Assembly: GCA_017983495.1 (NCBI GenBank)
Contig: JAGOBH010000003.1
Coordinates: 372,001-436,000, forward strand
Reading direction: 5' to 3'
Origin: Pyrinomonadaceae bacterium
Lineage (GTDB): Bacteria > Acidobacteriota > Blastocatellia > Pyrinomonadales > Pyrinomonadaceae
DNA length: 64,000 bases
Within the stretch, counting starts at the first letter, position 1, and each line of letters starts with the position of its first letter. Under the pieces are notes generated by a model. The model saw only the letters and a list, made by a program, of their open reading frames with translations, was not told where the DNA came from and searched no databases. A program made the translations under genes and the position numbers. Below, piece after piece: positions 43,106-52,720 of this stretch.

Positions 43106-44083
43106 GTGGCGGAACAAACACTAGACAACGAATTGCAGGCCGAAGAGTTGATCAGGGAAGGCGAGCGCGATCTCGGCTTTGGTGCGGTCGTCGCCGGACG
43201 AAGCCGCCAGCGTTTTCTGAATCCGGACGGATCGTTCAACGTCCAGCGAACCGGCCTGCCGTGGCTGACTTCGCTCAGCATTTACCACAGCGTTCTGACA
43301 ATGTCGTGGAGCACGTTCCTGCTCATCGTGCTCCTGCTCTATTTTGTCAGTAATGTCGTTTTCGGAGCACTTTACGCCACGATCGGGTCGGACGCACTGG
43401 TCGATACATCGTCGACACCGATGGCGAGCACCTTTCTAAGAGCGTTCTTTTTCAGCGTTCAGACCTTTGCGACGATCGGTTACGGCACGATCCACCCGGT
43501 CGGGCTGATCCCGAACCTGCTTGTCACGATCGAATCGTATTATAGCCTGCTCGCGAACGCACTGATCACCGGCGTCGTTTTCGCAAGGTTTGCCCGGCCG
43601 ACGGCTAAGTTCATTTTCAGCGAAGTCGCCGTGATCGCACCGTATCGCGGCATCAACGGATTGATGTTCAGAATGGTAAATGGCCGCAGCAGCCAGCTTA
43701 TCGAGGTCGAGGCAAAGGTGATGTTCGCACGATTTTGCGATGAGGACGGCCGGTCGGTCAGGAAGTTTGACGTACTTGAACTTGAACGCCGAAAGGTCGC
43801 GTTCTTTCCGCTCGCGTGGACCGTTGTTCATCCGATCGACGAGAATTCGCCTCTGTACGGCTGGACCGCAGCGGACCTGGATAGGACAGATGCCGAGATA
43901 CTGATACTGATGTCGGCGACCGACGAGACATTCGCTCAGATCGTGCATTCGCGAACGTCGTACAAGCCGAACGAGATCCGTGTCGGATATAAATTTGGCG
44001 ATCTATACAATGAAATGCAGGACGGCGAACCGATCTCGATCGACATCAGGCGGCTGTCGTCGGTCGAGAAAGCGGCGGAGTAA
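43106..44083 (+). CDS. Inward-rectifier K+ channel (KirBac)
   Basis: 325 residues, GTG start. There are two membrane helices (about 67-92 and 132-156) with the pore loop between. The selectivity filter is TIGYG at 123-127 (FATIGYGTIHP). The C-terminal half is the cytoplasmic beta-sandwich gating domain of Kir channels (NGLMFRMVNGRSSQLIEVEA onward). It allows potassium flux across the inner membrane. A TATAAT at 43090-43095 is only 10 bases before GTG, so the mRNA may be nearly leaderless. The next gene, riboflavin synthase, starts 3 bp after the stop. Confidence 0.92.
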   Translation: MAEQTLDNELQAEELIREGERDLGFGAVVAGRSRQRFLNPDGSFNVQRTGLPWLTSLSIYHSVLTMSWSTFLLIVLLLYFVSNVVFGALYATIGSDALVDTSSTPMASTFLRAFFFSVQTFATIGYGTIHPVGLIPNLLVTIESYYSLLANALITGVVFARFARPTAKFIFSEVAVIAPYRGINGLMFRMVNGRSSQLIEVEAKVMFARFCDEDGRSVRKFDVLELERRKVAFFPLAWTVVHPIDENSPLYGWTAADLDRTDAEILILMSATDETFAQIVHSRTSYKPNEIRVGYKFGDLYNEMQDGEPISIDIRRLSSVEKAAE

Positions 44084-44086
44084 TTT

Positions 44087-44689
44087 ATGTTCACCGGACT
44101 TATCGAGGAACTGGGGACGATAGCGTCGGTCGAGCAATTGGCTGCCGGGACGCGGATGACCGTCGCGGCGTCGCTGGTCACGTCTGATATTTCGAACGGA
44201 GATTCGATCGCTGTCAACGGCGTTTGCCTGACGGCTCTCGAGACGACGAGCGGTTCGTTCGCGGCGGATGTTTCGCCGGAAACGCTCGAACGGACGACGC
44301 TCGGTAGCCTCGGTGTCGGGTCGCGGGTGAACCTTGAGCGGGCCGTTACACCGTCAACACGGCTCGGCGGGCACATCGTACAGGGACATGTCGATAATCG
44401 GGGCAGTTTCATCGGGGCAACGGACGAAGGTGATTTCTGGACTGTACGGATCGGGTTTCCGGCAGAAATGCGTCGATATCTGGTTTACAAAGGGTCCGTG
44501 ACGGTCGAGGGCATCAGTCTGACCGTCGCAGTTCTCGGCGACGATCATTTTGACATTGCCGTCATACCAAAGACGTGGAATGTCACAAATCTATCGAGAT
44601 TAACGCCGGGTGACGCCGTCAATCTCGAAGCCGATGTTATCGCCAAGTATGTCGAGAACATCGTCCGGTACGGCGATAAGGGGAGCTAA
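44087..44689 (+). CDS. ribE: Riboflavin synthase alpha subunit
   Basis: 200 residues with two lumazine-binding repeats: MFTGLIEELGTIASVEQ (1-97) and GGHIVQGHVDNRGSFIGATD (98-200). Both start with the family MFTG or GGH signature, and length is normal. It converts two 6,7-dimethyl-8-ribityllumazine molecules to riboflavin. No FMN riboswitch is visible, and the gene is inside an operon with unrelated functions rather than with other rib genes. The next ATG directly abuts its stop. Confidence 0.93.
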   Translation: MFTGLIEELGTIASVEQLAAGTRMTVAASLVTSDISNGDSIAVNGVCLTALETTSGSFAADVSPETLERTTLGSLGVGSRVNLERAVTPSTRLGGHIVQGHVDNRGSFIGATDEGDFWTVRIGFPAEMRRYLVYKGSVTVEGISLTVAVLGDDHFDIAVIPKTWNVTNLSRLTPGDAVNLEADVIAKYVENIVRYGDKGS

Positions 44690-46696
44690 ATGCTGATATC
44701 GATCTTCCTGATCTCAATAATTGCCTATGGCGGCCTCGCCCTGACCTATCTGGTCACGGACGAAGAGTCGTTCATGTGGCGGCTCGCGGTCGGTAACGTT
44801 GCGGGCTCAGCAATATTCGGGCTGGTCGGATTTCTCCTGGCGCTTGGATTCGGCCTTAACGCGGTTACCGTGGCGATAGCACTCGCAGTCACGGCCGCAC
44901 CACTGATCTTGCTGACGCGACGCGAGTTTTCAGGGAAATTCAAACACGATTGGGCCAAGGCAAAGGGTAAATTTCAGGGCGGGACGCTCAGCCGGTTTAC
45001 GGGATTCGGATTTTATGCCTTTTTCGCGTTGGTCTTTTGGCTGTTCTTCAACCAGACGATGTACGAGACCGGCCAGGGCATTTTCACCGGCGGGTCAAAC
45101 AATTTGGGCGATCTGCCGTTCCATCTCGGAGCGATCTTTGGATTTACAGAGGGGAATAACTTTCCGCCGCAAAATCCGTCATTTGCCGGAGCAAAGTTCT
45201 CATATCCATTCATCGCGGACTTTTTGACAGCGTGCTTTGTAAAGCTCGGAGCTGACGTGAAAGACGCAATGTTCCTGCAGAATTTCAGCTGGGCGTTTTC
45301 GCTGCTGGTCGTGCTTGAGCGGTTTACGGCACGAGTTACGGGCAGCAAATTCGCTGGTCGAATTGCACCGTGGTTGCTTTTTTTCAGCGGCGGGCTTGGG
45401 TTCTTGTGGTTCGTTAAGGGCTATTTTTCTCAAACGACTGGAATCTGGGAGTTTCTCTGGCACTTGCCGCAGGATTACACGATCGGCGACAAATTCCGCT
45501 GGGGAAATTCGATGGTGGTGCTGTTCATAACGCAGCGAAGTTTGCTGCTTGGTATGCCGATCACGATCGTCGTCCTCGGATATCTGTGGAGCGTATTTGT
45601 CGGCGTTGTGCCCGCTGCGACTGAAACGGAACACGCAAAGGAGAAACATCATAAGAAAGCAGCGACGGTCGTGGAAAATCGGTCGCCGTATATGACGCCG
45701 CTGCTTATCGGATTGCTTGCCGGAACGCTTCCGCTGATCCATCTTCACAGCCTGATCGTACTGTTTATCGTTACCGGGTTTCTGTTTATCTTTAGACCGG
45801 AAAAATGGCGTGAGTGGGTTGCCTTTGGGGTCGGCGTGTGCGTGATCGCGGTGCCCGCACTCGTTTGGTCGCTTGCGGGCAGTGCGTCGGAGACAAGCAA
45901 ATTCATCGGATGGCACTTCGGCTGGGACAAACGTGACGACAATGTGCTTTGGTTTTGGTTGAAGAACACGGGCCTTGTATTTCCTGCGATCGCGGCGGGC
46001 ATCTACCTGTTGGTTAATAAGGCCGACGGATCGGCCGCCGTTTCAAAAGGCGACGGCGTCAGACCAAATGCCAAAACGCTGCTTTTGTTCTATATTCCAT
46101 TTGTTTTTCTATTTGTTGTCTCAAACGTGCTCAAACTCGCACCGTGGGAATGGGATAACATCAAGGTCCTGATCTATTGGTTTGTCGGATCGCTGCCGTT
46201 GATCGCGTACGCGATAGCGTGGGGTTGGCAAAAGAGCACTGTATTCAGAGTTGTCGCTGTTACAGGTTTGGCAGTGCTGACTTTTTCCGGTGGACTGGAC
46301 GTGTGGCGAACGGCGACAGGGCAGAATAAGATCAGGGTTTTCGAGACGGACGCGATACGGCTTGCCGAGCAGATCAAGGGTAAGACGCCGCCAGACGCAC
46401 TTTTCCTAAATGCTCCGACGTATAATTCGGCAATTGTTCTGTCGGGACGGCGTTCGTTCATTAGATATGTCGGCCATCTGTCGTCGCACGGGATCGATTA
46501 TCGGGAGCGCGAAGAGCAGACTCGGAAAATGTACGAAGGCGCCGGTGTCTCGGAGATGCTTCTTGGTACGAACGAGATCGAATATGTCTTGGTTTCACCC
46601 GAAGAGCGTAGCACGATGGCTCCGAACGAGGATTTCTTCAGAAAGTACCCGGTGATCGCGGAATCGGGACAATATCGGGTGTATAAGATCAAATAA
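44690..46696 (+). CDS. Large polytopic membrane protein (glycosyltransferase-like)
   Basis: 668 residues with about twelve to fourteen hydrophobic segments. A large loop near residues 125-180 (GGSNNLGDLPFHLGAIFGFT) carries acidic residues, as in GT-C enzymes, where an Asp in the first loop binds the sugar-lipid. The C-terminal soluble part (DAIRLAEQIKGKTPPDALF, then EIEYVLVSPEER) is a small alpha/beta domain. It may be a GT-C or DUF2298-like transferase. Family assignment is uncertain. The start directly abuts the ribE stop. Confidence 0.75.
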   Translation: MLISIFLISIIAYGGLALTYLVTDEESFMWRLAVGNVAGSAIFGLVGFLLALGFGLNAVTVAIALAVTAAPLILLTRREFSGKFKHDWAKAKGKFQGGTLSRFTGFGFYAFFALVFWLFFNQTMYETGQGIFTGGSNNLGDLPFHLGAIFGFTEGNNFPPQNPSFAGAKFSYPFIADFLTACFVKLGADVKDAMFLQNFSWAFSLLVVLERFTARVTGSKFAGRIAPWLLFFSGGLGFLWFVKGYFSQTTGIWEFLWHLPQDYTIGDKFRWGNSMVVLFITQRSLLLGMPITIVVLGYLWSVFVGVVPAATETEHAKEKHHKKAATVVENRSPYMTPLLIGLLAGTLPLIHLHSLIVLFIVTGFLFIFRPEKWREWVAFGVGVCVIAVPALVWSLAGSASETSKFIGWHFGWDKRDDNVLWFWLKNTGLVFPAIAAGIYLLVNKADGSAAVSKGDGVRPNAKTLLLFYIPFVFLFVVSNVLKLAPWEWDNIKVLIYWFVGSLPLIAYAIAWGWQKSTVFRVVAVTGLAVLTFSGGLDVWRTATGQNKIRVFETDAIRLAEQIKGKTPPDALFLNAPTYNSAIVLSGRRSFIRYVGHLSSHGIDYREREEQTRKMYEGAGVSEMLLGTNEIEYVLVSPEERSTMAPNEDFFRKYPVIAESGQYRVYKIK

Positions 46697-46704
46697 CAGA
46701 AGGG

Positions 46705-48753
46705 ATGAAAGAAGAAAGCGAAAATTTCGATAACGGTACCGCTACGGGTGAAGGTGCCGGAAAATTTGATCTGCCCTGGCTGGCAGGGTGCGGCGCGGTA
46801 ACGGCGGTGGCGACCTTTTTGCGGTTCTACATGCTTGGGCTGAAGCCCTTTCACCACGACGAAGGCGTTAACGGTTTTTTCTTAAAAACGCTCTTTGATA
46901 AAGGCACCTATGCGTACGATCCGGCCAATTACCACGGTCCGACGCTTTATTACATCTCGCTCGCATTCTCAAAGGTCTTTGGGCTAAACACACTTTCCGT
47001 TCGCTGGAGCGTCGCGATCTTTGGCGTGCTGACGGTCGTACTGGCTCTATACCTTCGACGCTATTTAGGAAAGATCGGGGCCCTCACGGCGGCACTTTTT
47101 CTGTCGATCTCACCGGGCATGGTCTACATCTCGCGGTACTTTATACACGAGATGTTCTTTGTTTTCTGCAGCCTGGCGGTCGTCGTGGCGGTGGTTCTCT
47201 TCATCGAAAAGCGAAAGGCCGGGTTGATGGCGGTCGTCTGGATGTCGCTGATCCTGCTGGTCGCTTTTCTGCCGTCATCGCTCAATCTTGCGAGCACCTT
47301 GGGCGGCGAAAATGCGTCGGCGCTATGGGCGTTTCGCGTCGCGTTTTTCATCGTTGAGACCGTGCTTGTCTTCTTCGTAATGCGAATGCTTTTAGCGTGG
47401 GAAGACGGCCGGCCGATATATCTGCTGCTTGCATCCGCGTCCGCGGCGATGATGTTTGCGACAAAGGAAACGGCATTTATTACGCTCGGCACGATGTTGA
47501 TCGCAGTATTTTGCGTCTGGCTCTGGCGCAAGATCACTGAGACCGAATTATTTTCTACCAAGAAAATTCTGATCATTGGTGTTGTACACGGCGCCGTAAT
47601 TCTCGCCGCGATGGTGTACAGCCAAAAGCTGGTCGATGGATATGAGTTCCTGAGTGCGTTTTTTATCGGTGAAGGCCGCCGTCCGCAGGAACCGTTTACA
47701 TTCTATCTGGTCATTGCTTTGATCGTGGCGACGATCATTTCGTGGGCGGTCTTTCTATATGTTTATCGGCAAAACAACGTTACGGAACTTGCCGAAGACG
47801 GGAACCTGACTTGGGCCGCGTTTCGCAGCGGTATCGGCAACGGAACGGATCTGTTGCTGATAGTCGCGGCATCCGTGACCGTTTTTGTTTACCTCAATGC
47901 TTTGTTCTTTTCGTCATTCTTCAGTTACGCTGAGGGCGTTCAGAAGGCGTTCGAAGCTTATGCCATCTGGACCAAAACCGGGAACAAGGATCATACGCAG
48001 AACGGCATGCTCGCCTACGTGAAATGGGGAATGAAGGTCGAATCTCCGCTCCTGCTTCTTTCGGCTCTCGGTGTTGGAATAGCACTCCTGCGGGCAAAGC
48101 ACAGGTTTGCGATATTCTCGGCGTTTTGGGCAGTCGGTATGTTCCTTGCGTACACGATCATTCCGTACAAAACACCTTGGCTTGCTCTGAGCTTTTACTT
48201 GCCGATGTGCATCATTGCGGGTTATGGCATAAACGAACTCGTTACCGCCAAGCGGACCGTACTGAAAGTGGCTGGAATCGCACTGGTTGCGACCGGCTCG
48301 GTGATCCTCGCCTATCAGGCATATTCGATAAATTTCGTTCGTTATGACGACGAAGAAATGGGTTATGTTTATGCCCACACAAAACGAGAAATGCTCGATC
48401 TTGTCGCCAAGATCGAATATTACGCTGAGAAAAGCCCAAAGGGGAAAGACGTGACGATCGAGATCGTTTCACCTGATTACTGGCCGCTGACGTGGTACCT
48501 CAAGGACTTTGAACATGCTAATTTTCACGGAGCATTGGTCGACGCGAATGCGTCTGAACTTATCATCGCAAAGAAAGACGCTCAGGAATCCGAGGTGATG
48601 CGACGTTACTCCGCTCATTACAAATTTGTTGACGTTTATCCGCTTCGGCCGGGCGTCGACCTAATGTTGTTGGTCAAGAAAGACCTTGCGGATCCGGACG
48701 CAAAGGAACTTTACAAGATGCTCGAATACGTCTCGCCCGAATTGAGGCCCTGA
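46705..48753 (+). CDS. TIGR03663 (Agl23-like) membrane glycosyltransferase
   Basis: 682 residues. The first loop HHDEGVNGFFLKTLFDKGTY contains the DE pair of GT-C/PMT-type enzymes and is the signature of TIGR03663. YHGPTLYYIS follows. About twelve membrane segments precede a C-terminal soluble domain (VSPDYWPLTWYLKDFEHANF). NCBI calls such proteins flippase-activity-associated Agl23. The job is probably sugar transfer from a polyprenyl donor outside the membrane. It follows the 668-residue protein by 8 bp. The two may act together in glycan transfer. Confidence 0.85.
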   Translation: MKEESENFDNGTATGEGAGKFDLPWLAGCGAVTAVATFLRFYMLGLKPFHHDEGVNGFFLKTLFDKGTYAYDPANYHGPTLYYISLAFSKVFGLNTLSVRWSVAIFGVLTVVLALYLRRYLGKIGALTAALFLSISPGMVYISRYFIHEMFFVFCSLAVVVAVVLFIEKRKAGLMAVVWMSLILLVAFLPSSLNLASTLGGENASALWAFRVAFFIVETVLVFFVMRMLLAWEDGRPIYLLLASASAAMMFATKETAFITLGTMLIAVFCVWLWRKITETELFSTKKILIIGVVHGAVILAAMVYSQKLVDGYEFLSAFFIGEGRRPQEPFTFYLVIALIVATIISWAVFLYVYRQNNVTELAEDGNLTWAAFRSGIGNGTDLLLIVAASVTVFVYLNALFFSSFFSYAEGVQKAFEAYAIWTKTGNKDHTQNGMLAYVKWGMKVESPLLLLSALGVGIALLRAKHRFAIFSAFWAVGMFLAYTIIPYKTPWLALSFYLPMCIIAGYGINELVTAKRTVLKVAGIALVATGSVILAYQAYSINFVRYDDEEMGYVYAHTKREMLDLVAKIEYYAEKSPKGKDVTIEIVSPDYWPLTWYLKDFEHANFHGALVDANASELIIAKKDAQESEVMRRYSAHYKFVDVYPLRPGVDLMLLVKKDLADPDAKELYKMLEYVSPELRP

Positions 48754-48786
48754 GTCACATCATATCCAGAACCAAAATTTATAAGA

Positions 48787-48809
48787 TGACCGAAACCCTT
48801 TTTCGGTCA
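48787..48809. terminator. Intergenic hairpin
   Basis: TGACCGAAA and TTTCGGTCA pair perfectly around CCCTT, after the TIGR03663 gene. No T-run follows, so termination is uncertain. A related hairpin lies at 51706-51738. Confidence 0.5.
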
Positions 48810-48827
48810 GCTTCGTATAAGCGAGAC

Positions 48828-49832
48828 ATGAAGATCCATACTCGCTCATCTTGCTTCGTGATCGCCGGTCTTTGGATGATCCTGGCCGTATTTCCGTTCA
48901 ATTCCGACGCGCAGACCGCTAAGCCGGTACTTGCCGCACTAAATAAGGCTGAGAATACGCTGACGTTGATCGATCCGATCTCGATGAAGGTGATAGCAAA
49001 GATCCCGACGGGTGACGGTCCGCACGAAGTGGTGCTTTCATCGGACGGGAAGACCGCATTTGTCGCAAATTACGGAGCTCAAACACCGGGAAACTCGATA
49101 TCGGTCGTCGATATTGCGTCGGCAAAAGAAGTCAGGCGGGTCGACGTCAGCCCGCTGATGCGTCCACACGGTTTGCAGGTTGTCGGCGGAAAGCTCTATT
49201 TCACATCCGAAACGAACCGGGTCGTCGCACGCTACGACCCGACGACGAACAAGGTCGACTGGCTGATGGGAACCGGGCAAAATGCATCGCATATGATCGC
49301 CGTTTCGGCGGATCAAAAGAGAATTTACACGGCAAATATCGCGTCGGACAGCATAACTGCGTTCGAATTTCAGAACGTGCCGCCGGCCGGATCCAAGATC
49401 ACTCAGATCCCTGTCGGAAAGCAGCCCGAAGCGATCGATCTCTCTCCCGACGGCAAGAAAGTGTGGACGGGCCTTAATGCTGAAGGCATGGTGGAGATCG
49501 TCGATACCGCTGCCGCCAGATCGGTCGCAAAGGTCAACATTGGCGGACGCCCTTACCGGGTTAGATTCACACCCGACGGTAAGCAGGTCGTCTGCACTAT
49601 GATCGCCGCCAAGGAACTGCTCATTATCGACGCAGCGACCATAAAAGAGGTCCGGCGAATGAAACTGGAAGGCGTACCGCTAGGAATTGTCTTCTCGGGA
49701 GACGGAAAAACGGCGTTTGTGACTATGGTCGAGCCCGATGCGGTTTTGAAGATAGATCTCGAAAAAATGGAAATAACCGGACGTGCCGAATCAGGCAAAG
49801 GGCCCGACGGTATTGCGGTTTTTGGGCTCTAA
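48828..49832 (+). CDS. YVTN/YncE-like beta-propeller, exported
   Basis: 334 residues from ATG 48828. The frame is open from 48786, but that lies in a hairpin. The signal peptide (SCFVIAGLWMILAVFPFNSD) ends near residue 28. The body is a seven-blade YVTN-type propeller with repeated VLSSDGKTAFVANYG, AVSADQKRIYTANI, DLSPDGKKVWTGLN and RFTPDGKQVVCTMI. It is probably periplasmic. Binding partner unknown. Its TAA is followed in the same frame by the M28 remnant at 49833. Confidence 0.88.
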   Translation: MKIHTRSSCFVIAGLWMILAVFPFNSDAQTAKPVLAALNKAENTLTLIDPISMKVIAKIPTGDGPHEVVLSSDGKTAFVANYGAQTPGNSISVVDIASAKEVRRVDVSPLMRPHGLQVVGGKLYFTSETNRVVARYDPTTNKVDWLMGTGQNASHMIAVSADQKRIYTANIASDSITAFEFQNVPPAGSKITQIPVGKQPEAIDLSPDGKKVWTGLNAEGMVEIVDTAAARSVAKVNIGGRPYRVRFTPDGKQVVCTMIAAKELLIIDAATIKEVRRMKLEGVPLGIVFSGDGKTAFVTMVEPDAVLKIDLEKMEITGRAESGKGPDGIAVFGL

Positions 49833-50003
49833 GATGGCAGTCATGCTGACTATCATCAGGTATCGGACTCGGTCGAAAAGATCAACTTTGAACAAATGGA
49901 AAAAGTTGCACGTACAATAATGGCAACCGGTTGGACATTGGCAAATACGGCGAAGCGGCCGACGGTGGATAAACCGCTGCCTTCGTCCGTAACCGGAAAT
50001 TGA
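49833..50003 (+). pseudogene. Orphan C-terminal tail of an M28 aminopeptidase
   Basis: The codon after the propeller's TAA begins 56 codons reading DGSHADYHQVSDSVEKINFE, then a helix ending ATGWTLANTAKRPTV, before TGA. DYHQVSD carries the last zinc-binding His and the following Asp of M28 peptidases. The tail helix fits too. It has no start codon or catalytic core. It differs from the ending of the intact M28 gene next door (YNTRTHHSNQDNFDRI), so it is not a copy of it. Confidence 0.72.
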
Positions 50004-50038
50004 TCGAATAAACAGGACTTATCAGGACGTTGAAAAAT

Positions 50039-51679
50039 ATGCTTCGTAAAAAGTTAACTATCGCCTTTATTCTGACTGCATTGCTGATGCCGGCATTAGC
50101 GCTCGGTCAGACAACCGCACCCGCGGTCTATACCGCACCGAAAGAGACGATCGAAAAGATCCGCGATGAGGGGATGAACCGTTCGCAGGTCATGCACACG
50201 CTCTCGTATATGACGGACGTCATCGGCGGCCGTCTTACCGGTTCGCCAAATATGAAACGCGCAAACGAATGGACCCGTGACAAGATGCAGGAATGGGGCA
50301 TGCAGAATGCACGCCTTGAATCGTGGGGTCCGTTCGGCCGCGGCTGGTCGCTGAGGAAGTTTACGGCTGTGGTCGTCGAGCCGCAGTACCTTCCCGTGAT
50401 CGCCTATCCGTCGGCCTGGTCGCCGTCGACAAAGGGTGCAGTTACCGGCGAGGTGGTCCACCTGTCCGCAAAAACGCCCGAAGATCTGGCCAAGTACAAG
50501 GGCCAACTGGCCGGAAAGATCGTTCTCGTTTCGAACGAGCGTCTGCTCAAGCCGATCGACAAGCCGCTGATGAATCGCATGAGCGATGAAGATCTGACCA
50601 AACTTGCCGCCGCTCCGGATCCGGCAGCATCTGGCGACTCAGGCAATCCGCCGCCGGCGATGATCAAGAATTTTGTCGATTCGATGAATTTTCAGGCTAA
50701 GAAAATGAAATTTCTGATCGATGAAGGTGCCGCGGTGATGCTCGAGAACAGCAGTAACGGTTCGGGCGGGACGATCTTCGTTCAGGGAGCGAGTGTCGGC
50801 GTCGAAATGGGCGAGATCAAGACGATTGACGATATTTTCAATGCCGCGGCGTTTCAGCCCCATGTTAAAAAATGGGAAGCCAATATGATGCCGCAAGCAA
50901 CCGTCGCGACCGAAGATTACAACCGCCTCGTGCGAATGATCAAGCTCGGTGCGAAGCCTAAAATGACGGTCGAGATCGACGCACAGTTCTATGACGACGA
51001 TCCGATGCAGTACAACACGATCGCGGAGATCCCCGGTTCGGATCCCGCACTCAAAGACGAGGTCGTGATGCTCGGCGGGCATCTCGATTCGTGGCACAGC
51101 AGCACAGGGGCGACCGACAACGCTGCAGGTTGTGCAGCTGTTATGGAAGCCGCTCGTATTCTCGCCGCCTCGGGCCTCAAGCCTCGGCGGACGATCCGCG
51201 TTGCATTGTGGTCGGGCGAAGAACAGGGTATCTTCGGCTCGACCAATTATGTCAAGCAGCATTTCGGAGAGAAAAAGAACGGAGCTCTGGTCAAAGGTGC
51301 GGATTACGAAAAGCTTTCTGCCTATTACAACCTCGACAACGGAACCGGTAAGATACGTGGCGTTTATATGCAGGGCAACGCGGCGGTTAGGCCGTTCTTC
51401 GAGGCTTGGCTGGCGCCGTTCGCAGACTTTGGAGCTAAGACATTGACGCTATCCAACACAGGCGGCACCGACCATCTTCCGTTCGACGCGATCGGGTTGC
51501 CCGGGTTTCAGTTCATACAGGACTCGGCCGAGTACAACACCCGGACACACCATTCGAATCAGGACAATTTCGACCGTATTCAAGCGGACGATATGAAGCA
51601 GTCTGCGACGATCATCGCGGCTTTTGCATATCAAACGGCGATGATGGACGGTAAATTGCCCAGGAAAGCGGTCAAGTAA
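50039..51679 (+). CDS. Exported M28 family zinc peptidase
   Basis: 546 residues from ATG 50039, chosen because AGGA lies 11 bases before it. The in-frame TTG at 50030 is too close to that site. The signal peptide (IAFILTALLMPALALGQ) ends near 23. After a PA-like inserted region (residues of about 110-250) the peptidase domain shows GGHLDSWHSSTGATDNAAG (His and Asp ligands), SGEEQGIFGS (catalytic Glu-Glu) and THHSNQDNFD (His ligand). It is probably a periplasmic or secreted aminopeptidase or carboxypeptidase. A hairpin follows at 51706-51738. Confidence 0.92.
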   Translation: MLRKKLTIAFILTALLMPALALGQTTAPAVYTAPKETIEKIRDEGMNRSQVMHTLSYMTDVIGGRLTGSPNMKRANEWTRDKMQEWGMQNARLESWGPFGRGWSLRKFTAVVVEPQYLPVIAYPSAWSPSTKGAVTGEVVHLSAKTPEDLAKYKGQLAGKIVLVSNERLLKPIDKPLMNRMSDEDLTKLAAAPDPAASGDSGNPPPAMIKNFVDSMNFQAKKMKFLIDEGAAVMLENSSNGSGGTIFVQGASVGVEMGEIKTIDDIFNAAAFQPHVKKWEANMMPQATVATEDYNRLVRMIKLGAKPKMTVEIDAQFYDDDPMQYNTIAEIPGSDPALKDEVVMLGGHLDSWHSSTGATDNAAGCAAVMEAARILAASGLKPRRTIRVALWSGEEQGIFGSTNYVKQHFGEKKNGALVKGADYEKLSAYYNLDNGTGKIRGVYMQGNAAVRPFFEAWLAPFADFGAKTLTLSNTGGTDHLPFDAIGLPGFQFIQDSAEYNTRTHHSNQDNFDRIQADDMKQSATIIAAFAYQTAMMDGKLPRKAVK

Positions 51680-51705
51680 ATACGTGCCAAGACCTGCGAA
51701 AATGT

Positions 51706-51738
51706 AAGGCTGACCGAAAAACTCGTTTGGTCAGCCTT
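51706..51738. terminator. Intergenic hairpin
   Basis: AAGGCTGACC and GGTCAGCCTT pair perfectly around a 13-base loop. There is no T-run. The GACCGAAA wording echoes the hairpin at 48787-48809. Confidence 0.55.
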
Positions 51739-51758
51739 CGAATTGGAGTATTGCAAAT

Positions 51759-52703
51759 ATGAACAGAATCATTTCAATTGTCGTGCTAATCGCGGCCACA
51801 TCATTGATGGCGTACGGACAGACTGACGAACAATCAGCGATAGCCGTTGTTGATCAACTATTCGCCGGAATGAAAGCGAAAAATGCCGAGCAGATCAGAT
51901 CAGTGTTCGCTCCGAATGTCCACTTTCTTGCCATACAGAAACCGCCCGACGGCAAAGGCATTTCGAAGTCGAGCGTTGACACCGGCGAGTCATTCGTCAA
52001 ATTGATAACTGAGTCAAACGCCGGCGAGTATATTGAGAAAATGATATCGCCCGAGGTTGTGATCGATGGCGATCTGGCGGTCGTTTCCGGACGCTATACA
52101 TTCTATGTCGGCGATAAGTTCTCGCATTGCGGAAAGGACGTCTTTAATCTCTTACGTACCGAGGCTGGCTGGAAGATCGTCCAGGGTGCTTTCACGCTGG
52201 AATTTCAATGTGACCGTGACCTCAAGGCGATCGACGTACCGAAGATCGACGCAGATCCGAAAGATGTTTCGACGATGGACGGGATCATCAAGGCATTCTA
52301 CGCTACGATCTCCGGGCCTAAGGGAACGCCTCGTCAATGGTCGCGAGACAAGACACTTTATATGCCTGATGTGCGTTTCGTCAGTATGAGCGAGCAGAAC
52401 GGAAAGATCCGTGCGGGTGTGACGAACCATCAGCAGTACGTCAACGGTACGAACGAAAATTTTGTTTCCAATGGGTTTACGGAACGCGAGATCAGCCGTA
52501 TTACCAGACGGTTCGGGAATATCGCCCACGTGTTTTCGACTTACGAATACTCAAACGACGCAGGAACTGACAAGGGCCGCGGGGTGAATAGTATCGAACT
52601 CTACTGGGATGGAATTCGTTGGTGGATCTCGTCCGCGAGTTGGGACGATGAGCGGCCGAACAATCCTATACCAAAGGAATTTTTGCCGAGAAGCAGAAAG
52701 TGA
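51759..52703 (+). CDS. Exported tandem NTF2-like (SnoaL/DUF4440) protein
   Basis: 314 residues. The signal peptide (IISIVVLIAATSLMAYGQ) ends near 21. Two NTF2-like cone folds follow: residues of about 25-150 (AIAVVDQLFAGMKAKNAEQI, DGDLAVVSGRYTFYVGD, GWKIVQGAFTLEF) and about 170-310 (DGIIKAFYATISGPKG, AHVFSTYEYSNDAG, ELYWDGIRWWISSASWDDE). Such proteins may be scaffolds, and no catalytic residues are assignable. It is part of the rightward exported-protein run, with TolB-like next at 17 bp. Confidence 0.82.
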   Translation: MNRIISIVVLIAATSLMAYGQTDEQSAIAVVDQLFAGMKAKNAEQIRSVFAPNVHFLAIQKPPDGKGISKSSVDTGESFVKLITESNAGEYIEKMISPEVVIDGDLAVVSGRYTFYVGDKFSHCGKDVFNLLRTEAGWKIVQGAFTLEFQCDRDLKAIDVPKIDADPKDVSTMDGIIKAFYATISGPKGTPRQWSRDKTLYMPDVRFVSMSEQNGKIRAGVTNHQQYVNGTNENFVSNGFTEREISRITRRFGNIAHVFSTYEYSNDAGTDKGRGVNSIELYWDGIRWWISSASWDDERPNNPIPKEFLPRSRK

Positions 52704-52720
52704 GAACGAACTGAGCCATT

